Source: Platycnemis pennipes (lineage: Eukaryota > Arthropoda > Insecta > Odonata > Platycnemididae). From it: a stretch of 64,000 nt of DNA. The notes below the pieces were generated by a model. It was not told where the DNA came from, did no database searches, and saw nothing but the letters and a program-made list of their open reading frames with translations. A program made the translations under genes and the position numbers. How positions within the stretch are numbered: the first letter of the stretch is position 1; every line of letters starts with the position of its first letter. The DNA lies in assembly GCA_933228895.1 (NCBI GenBank), contig OW121848.1, forward strand, positions 92,461,470-92,525,469, given 5' to 3'. Shown here piece after piece: positions 58,451-64,000 of this stretch.

Positions 58451-59869
58451 CAATCTCATCAGAAAACTAGAGACCTTTATTGGTCCATCTATTCCCCTTC
58501 GTTATTCCCTTAGCATCTCTGCTCTTTGATTCACAAAAGCAGTCCAATGGCAGGTCCCCTCGTCGGGTGGAGATGAGGGGAGTTCTATGTGGCTGGAGAA
58601 GGTTTCGTACAGGATATTGGGAGGAGACTAAGGGCGGAATGATTGTTTTCGGATCGAGGAAATGACGGAGAGATAAGAATTGGAATCGTGATGCCCGCTC
58701 AACTGTCTGACATTCGATTTGCACCCATCTCGTTTTCCGACACATTTCACTTTCTATCTCCGATCAGAGAGGGAAGAACGTCCTATGCTCCCTCGTCACC
58801 GTGTGCTTACTCTGCGACAAGTTACTTCTCCGAACGAAATTGATCCTGGTGACAGAATGTATACGAATTTCAATAATCCCCATGTTTAGGCTACATTTAA
58901 CGGAATATTTTCATGCCACTAGATGGATTAAAAATTATTTCAAGAGGCTAGTATTTGCATGGTTTATAGAGTACTAGCATCCAACCTTGGAAGCCTACGT
59001 TATTATCTTGGCATTGGCATATATTTCAGAGGTGTACCTATTTCAGGGCTCTGTGATGAGTACTTAAAGCGCGTCTTCCGGGCAGGAAGTAGAGCTGTGG
59101 AACAGTTATTACCTTTCGTCGCCTAACTCCGAAGCCGAGATCCTCTCCTCGAACCTCATCCTTTCCCTGCCAATCCCTTCCTTAATACTCCTCCCAAACT
59201 TAAGCGAAATTGGTGCCGGGTACCATTGATTCTCCAGCAAAGACTTTCGTCTTGGGCTTCTATGTTGTGACTTCATTAATTTAAAGAAAATTAGCCTTAT
59301 ATTTCTTTGACTTTGACTGATTCACTCTCAATGAGATAGCCAGGGATATTATATTTCGAAAAGTGATGGTGCCAGTTGAATGGTATGATACGAATTTTGC
59401 GACGATAAGCTCTGAATTTTGGTGTCTTGGCAGCGTTGACAGTTCTATAAGACCGTTACCCTGTTTAAAAGAATTATGGATATGATTACTGTGGCCACAG
59501 AATAACACATCACGGAAGGTATGTACCGGAATGTATGTATAACATAATTATGGACATAAAGTGGGTCTCTATCACGCACTGAACAATGAAATAAAACATC
59601 CCAACATATCGTGTGCATATAAATTGAAGTCTCGCTAACTTCATGACCGTAATCAAAAACATACTCCAACCTATTAGGTACTATTAATCCTAGCTATCAG
59701 CTATTATGTTTGCAATTCGAAATTCAAGAAAACAGCTGTAAACATGCCAAAAGCAAGTAAAGAAATGATGAGGAGATCGTTTAGAAACTGGGTTCCGTGT
59801 CCAAATAACAACCTCACCCGTTGTAAAAGTTGGCGCATTCTATTTACGATATTTTTTTCCCTGCGGCAC
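58451..59869. other. Unassigned DNA
   Basis: No recognised gene. Frames of 61-92 codons on both strands at 58467-58843 and minus frames at 59281-59669 have no domain. Confidence 0.35.
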
Positions 59870-60520
59870 GTCGATATCACTGTTTTGTCCGCGCGTTTGC
59901 TGTAATACTGGACGCGTCAGCGTGAGAAATTCCATTCCTTCCCCAGAACGCAATTACCCCCTTCTTGAACAATGCCAAAGAAGAGGTACGTGAAGTATTC
60001 GAAGCAAGCGAAGCGGAGAAAGGAGTGGTGCGCTTTTTGCGCTTCCGAGCGCACCTTTCGAGTACTCTCGGGGCCACGCCATTCGACTTTCCTTTTTTCT
60101 GGCAAAACAACAAAACATCACCCAGTTCCTCACGCGTTGGTTCATTCGGAAAACGTGCTGGTCCAGCGAGGAGTGGCAGACTCCTAGGCACCGACGCCAC
60201 ATCACGGAACATCCCTTTATATCTGTGATCCTCTCCTCCCGCCCTCCTCGCCCCTCCCTCCCCCTCGTCCCCCCTCACTCTCTCCCGCTCTTCTCCTCCC
60301 CCTCTGACCGAACATTATCCTCCGCCCACCCCAACGTCTCTCTCTTTAAGTCTCGTCCCGGCGGATGCGTAGATTAAAAGCGCCTCCGGGACGTGTGGGT
60401 CGGGACGGGGGAAAATTATATACATATTTTTTTTAATTTTTCGTCTCTCTTCCGTCTGAAAATATTTCCCCCTAACATGCCTGCCTTTTTCAACGGTCTC
60501 GCCTCGATGCGGGGGAGGAT
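59870..60520. other. GC-rich island
   Basis: CpG-rich, pyrimidine-rich on plus at 60220-60350. Overlapping frames on both strands (59877-60278 minus, 59965-60228 plus) have no domain. Confidence 0.4.
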
Positions 60521-60734
60521 TGCGATAGTGATTATGCACGAGACAATACAATAGAGGCAAACTCAAAGATATTGCAATTGTCGTTTTAATATTCATTTTC
60601 GGAACTGAAATTCGTACGTGAAAATATTCTGGGGCTCATTAGAGGAACGCAGGTGTTCTTGATCCGAGATCCGGGGCTGTAGTTGGGTGCTATAAAGCGT
60701 ATCGTTGGAAAAACACTGGTTTGCCTGTAGGAAC

Positions 60735-60925
60735 AGGATAGTAGTAGTAGTTTTGGGTTTTCAGCTGCTCCAACGGCTCAGGTTATAGGTATCACACTGT
60801 TTAACCTGAGATCTCATCCTAGGACGAACACAACACTCATGTCTTTGGCGGAATTCGAATTCGGGCTCTTTAGTTAACCAGGCCAGCACGTTCACGACGA
60901 AGCTACCAAGGTCAGCAGGAACACA
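60735..60925 (-). mobile_element. tRNA-derived SINE
   Basis: Minus strand: head with TGGTAGCTTCG and GTGCTGG (60883-60908), box B GAATTCGAATTCC (60850-60862), then CATGAGTGTTGTGTTCGTCC, as in the SINE at 8600, and a tail ending AACTACTACTACTATCC near 60735. The ACT repeats may be the 3' microsatellite tail. Confidence 0.65.
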
Positions 60926-62525
60926 GAAGGGAGAAGATCCGCATGTACAAACGCAAGAAAATTCGGCGTTCGGAACAACGGCCACCGGACTTATGGACAC
61001 AATTTCGCTCTTTCACCTTGCTTGTCTTTGGTGTGAGCTTGAACCTTCTCTAAAAGATGAGATTAGGCTACTTCAGACATTTTCGAAACGTTCTCGTCCG
61101 TTACGCAATTTTAACTCGCTTAAACAATTTAAAAAAAATTGTTTTTAAAGCCTTTAGCCTGCTGGTAATCAATATCGATTTTTGATATCACGTTATCAAT
61201 ATCGCATAACTGAGTGCTATAGAGATACAGCGGATACATATTCGGGATCAAGAAGGTTGAAAACACGAGTTCTATGTGGAATCACATGCCTACTCTGAGC
61301 GCGAAATAACTCCTTTAAGATTGGGCCAGCTCCATTTGTTTCTTTTTTTTGTCTTTGCTAAGATTATGATGAGAAAATAAAGAGTTGTGAGATGTGGAAT
61401 AGAGTCACCTCCTCCACCTACTTTTTTTTCAATATTACACAAATACAAACACCATTAATTAAATCAGTACAGTATTTTGCGCTGTTTCAAATTTTACATT
61501 TCGGTTACCTATAGAATAGCATGGTATGATTCTACAGTAGGCACGGCTAAAAATATATACCTGCATTGTGCAAATTTTAGGTTGAATAACATCTAATATC
61601 AAAGGTTAAAACTAAATTCTGTAAAATACACACACCTGGAAGGGTCGGGAGGTGAAAATCATGCGAAACTAGTTTAGAAAAAGCTTAAAACTGAGAAATA
61701 TGCAAAACAATATGCATCAGAAATAAATTGTAGGCACAGATTTAGTAACATTATTATTGCATATATGATTAATGAGAAATTTTGTGAGCGAGTTTATCAT
61801 GCTAGATGTTGGGTAAGTTGAAATAAAAAGATCTTGTTAATTATTTTCAAGAGACTTCATTGCTGCTGGGTGTCCGATTTACCACCCTCTCTGTTGTTTT
61901 TTCTTCTGGCGACGATGATGGTGCTTTTATTGCTGTTATTATTTTAAGGCTATTAAATATCATATAGGAAATTGCAGAAAGCAGTTTGCAATATCTGAAT
62001 TTCCAGTTATTATGAAATAATAACTAATTGTTGCTTTCCTCGTGAATTTCTTTGTGTACTTCATTACCTTTTGGAAGAAGAATTTAAGGTACAACGGGGG
62101 TCTTAAATTTTGAAACTTTACACAGTAGAGACTGAAATCAGTATCAGAATTCAATGACGAATAGCAAAAACGAGAAGGTGAACATCAAAATAACTATTCA
62201 TCAACCCTACGATTGGTTTCACACAGCTCTTAACTAGATTCTTCTCTCGGATTACCTATTCACATTCACACTATTTTTCTCTTTTAAATATTTCACTACC
62301 AGCTCCACGCATCTCATACAAGAATTTTCTTTGCCATTCTTCCAAATTACCTTTACATTAATGACTGTCTTCCTCAGAACATTATGTCTCGATACTTGGC
62401 AACACATTTTATTTTGAGGATTTTTTCGTTAGTTACTCGATCTGTCTATTTTATCTTAATGATTCATCTATTCAAGCACAACAAAAGAAATGGTTGGCGA
62501 ATTTACGCTGTGGAAGTTATTTACC
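60926..62525. other. Unassigned AT-rich DNA
   Basis: No gene or recognised repeat in about 1.6 kb. Confidence 0.35.
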
Positions 62526-62712
62526 ATTATAAAGAAGAAAAAACTTAAGTTCTTTTCCACAAATGTATTTAAACAAATCTACCAGTTTCGGCCTTCTCAG
62601 GCCATTCTCAAGATTACACTGTAATCTTGAGAACGGCCTGAGAAGGCCGAAACTAGTAGATTTGTTTAAATATATCTGTGGAAAAGAACTAAGTTTTTTC
62701 TTTTTTATAATA
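62526..62712. mobile_element. Near-perfect fold-back element, hammerhead-like core in each arm
   Basis: Arms 62526-62618 and 62620-62712 are reverse complements with only a few differences, and the centre is a single C at 62619. In the plus-strand right arm TTGAGAA is followed by stem GGCC (62635-62638), loop TGAGAA, GGCC (62645-62648) and GAAA (62649-62652), then CTAGTAG. This is the layout of a hammerhead core with an altered CUGAUGA. The arms also share the position of a TGTGG block with the 10.3-kb element. The structure is a head-to-head dimer of a short retroelement end; Penelope-like or retrozyme-like origin is inference. Confidence 0.65.
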
Positions 62713-63039
62713 TTCAAGCACAGTTGAAATACTTTCCGTTTTGACTTTTGTGTAATTGTTATCGTCCAATCAAATCTCAGTTTCGACCGATCTCGTTAGT
62801 TAAGTCGGCAAGGAGCTAGCGTAATGACGAAATGTCGCGAGTACTATTGTCATTTGAGGTTCAGGACTATATTAGGTTAAATGGAGAGATATAAACTTAG
62901 CAGTTGGAGCACCTTACAACTTAATTCAATTCCTGCTAAGTGTTTTTGGGTTTTAGTGTATTCTAGAACTTTGCACGACAGGGACCGAGAAAACGTTGAG
63001 TCAGAACACGATGGTGAATAATAAAAATGAGTGCTAAAG
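62713..63039. other. Unassigned DNA
   Basis: No feature recognised. Confidence 0.35.
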
Positions 63040-63790
63040 ATCTGTTAAGGGAGAATTTAGGGAGTGAAGAGGGAAGATGCTTGAAGCTTCTTGTGGAAAT
63101 GCAACCTGCAGGTCGAAACGGAGAGTGAAATCCGAAATCGAGGTCGCTGAAGAGAAGGCGAGTTAAGGCGGGCGCATCTCATTTTGCGTTTCTGCATTTC
63201 CCTCCCCTCCACACCCCTGTATTTTTCATCATCTCGACTCTCACCCCTCGCTGGCCTTCCCTTTCCGACCCCACCCAGACGAAACCATTGTTCTTGCTCA
63301 TCGGATGCGGAGGTCCCGCGCAAATGAAAGATCTCGTCGAGGAAGAGAACGGGAAAAAAAGGGCGAGGTAGGAGAGGAGGCCGACCGTCCTCCTCCTCTC
63401 TCTCATTGAACGCGGCCCATTCACTCTCCCTCCCCTCCCTTCCTCTCCTCCTTCTCCCTACCTCTTCCCCTCCCCCGCTGTTTATAGTTCACTTATCCCT
63501 TGTTCCGGATCAGCGTGACTCACGGCCGGTGATCCCACCCCGTCGAGAAACGAAACGGCGTAACGGAGGAGGAGAATTCGCGATGGGATCGAAAAAAATT
63601 TAAAAAAACACGAGAAGATCGCCACTCCGCTTAACGAAAAGGTTTCGCTCTCTTCATTACTATTTTTTTTCGTACCTCTCGCTCCTTGGTCTCGGAACGG
63701 TATTCTGGGACGAGAGAAAGGTGCTGGGGAGGCGAAGAAATGGGCCATTGTCACGGGGAAGAAAGGTTATAGGGACGAGTATAACGGCAT
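63040..63790. other. GC-rich island
   Basis: GC-rich, with a pyrimidine-rich core at 63385-63480. Overlapping frames on both strands are compositional. A donor-like AAG|GTAAGG lies just downstream at about 63840. Confidence 0.4.
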
Positions 63791-64000
63791 CTATTCATCT
63801 CGCCTATAGCCAGTGGGGTGCCACATGCTCAGTCCTTTCAAGGTAAGGAATCGTGGGCTATGTTTACAGTGGAACGAGGCACGTGGCCCTAATTGAATAT
63901 ATTAACTGCGAATTCAGATTGGCTCCTGTCCATATCATTAGTTTCCCCTGGGTGAAAATAAAAATATTTTTTACGCTTATCATAATAAAACTTTTCTAAA

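Noticed and set aside
1..64000. CRISPR arrays, prophage, or bacterial operons
   Set aside because: No spaced short direct repeats, no ribosome-binding-site-led gene strings, and the overall structure is eukaryotic.

Overview
The window looks like nuclear DNA of an arthropod, probably an insect with a large, repeat-rich genome. The evidence is the overall makeup: very low coding density, many decayed non-LTR retrotransposons (one family with a CR1/L2-like C-terminus and a GATGTA hexamer tail, one RTE-like family with a GATGAT tail), tRNA-derived SINEs, small inverted-repeat elements, and short GC-rich islands set in AT-rich DNA. No rRNA, no intact tRNA gene, no CRISPR array and no bacterial-type operon is visible. 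The species cannot be named from the sequence alone.

Only one stretch looks like a host protein-coding exon: 31863-31983 (+). It is an ATG-initiated, lysine- and acid-rich 40-codon segment that ends at a good splice donor. It sits at the 3' edge of the strongest GC-rich island (about 30.4-32.0 kb), has an in-frame stop upstream at 31707, and is followed by more than 32 kb in which no further exon could be recognised. I read it as the first coding exon of a gene with a very long first intron; the product was not recognised. A candidate upstream element is the site at 25151/25152, where a pyrimidine-rich 3' splice site directly abuts a 5' splice site. It could be a recursive-splicing (ratchet) point or the end of a noncoding leader exon.

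Region by region. 0-4 kb: three pieces of the CR1-like LINE and a GC-rich island carrying three perfect TGACGTCA palindromes. 4-20 kb: mostly unassignable DNA with small repeats (a duplicated 38-mer, a three-unit array of about 130 bp, SINEs, fold-back elements, a MITE-like element and a hammerhead-like retroelement end at 10.3 kb). 20-32 kb: GC-rich polypyrimidine/polypurine islands, an old minus-strand RTE-type LINE tail, a fold-back retroelement end at 23.6 kb, and the candidate promoter and first exon. 32-41 kb: AT-rich, presumed intron, with a short RTE scrap. 41-57 kb: a cluster of RTE-like LINE copies, including one nearly full-length but broken element at 43.5-46.9 kb. 57-64 kb: a hAT-like MITE, two minus-strand SINEs, an almost perfect 187-bp fold-back element at 62.5 kb, and two more GC-rich islands.

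Nothing here forms an operon-like system. The least routine observations are (i) four short elements that share a hammerhead-ribozyme-like core, two of them in head-to-head inverted form, which suggests Penelope-like or retrozyme-like relics; (ii) the fused acceptor/donor at 25151; (iii) the cluster of three CRE palindromes at 1.26-1.62 kb; and (iv) the regular spacing of at least 16 GC-rich islands.
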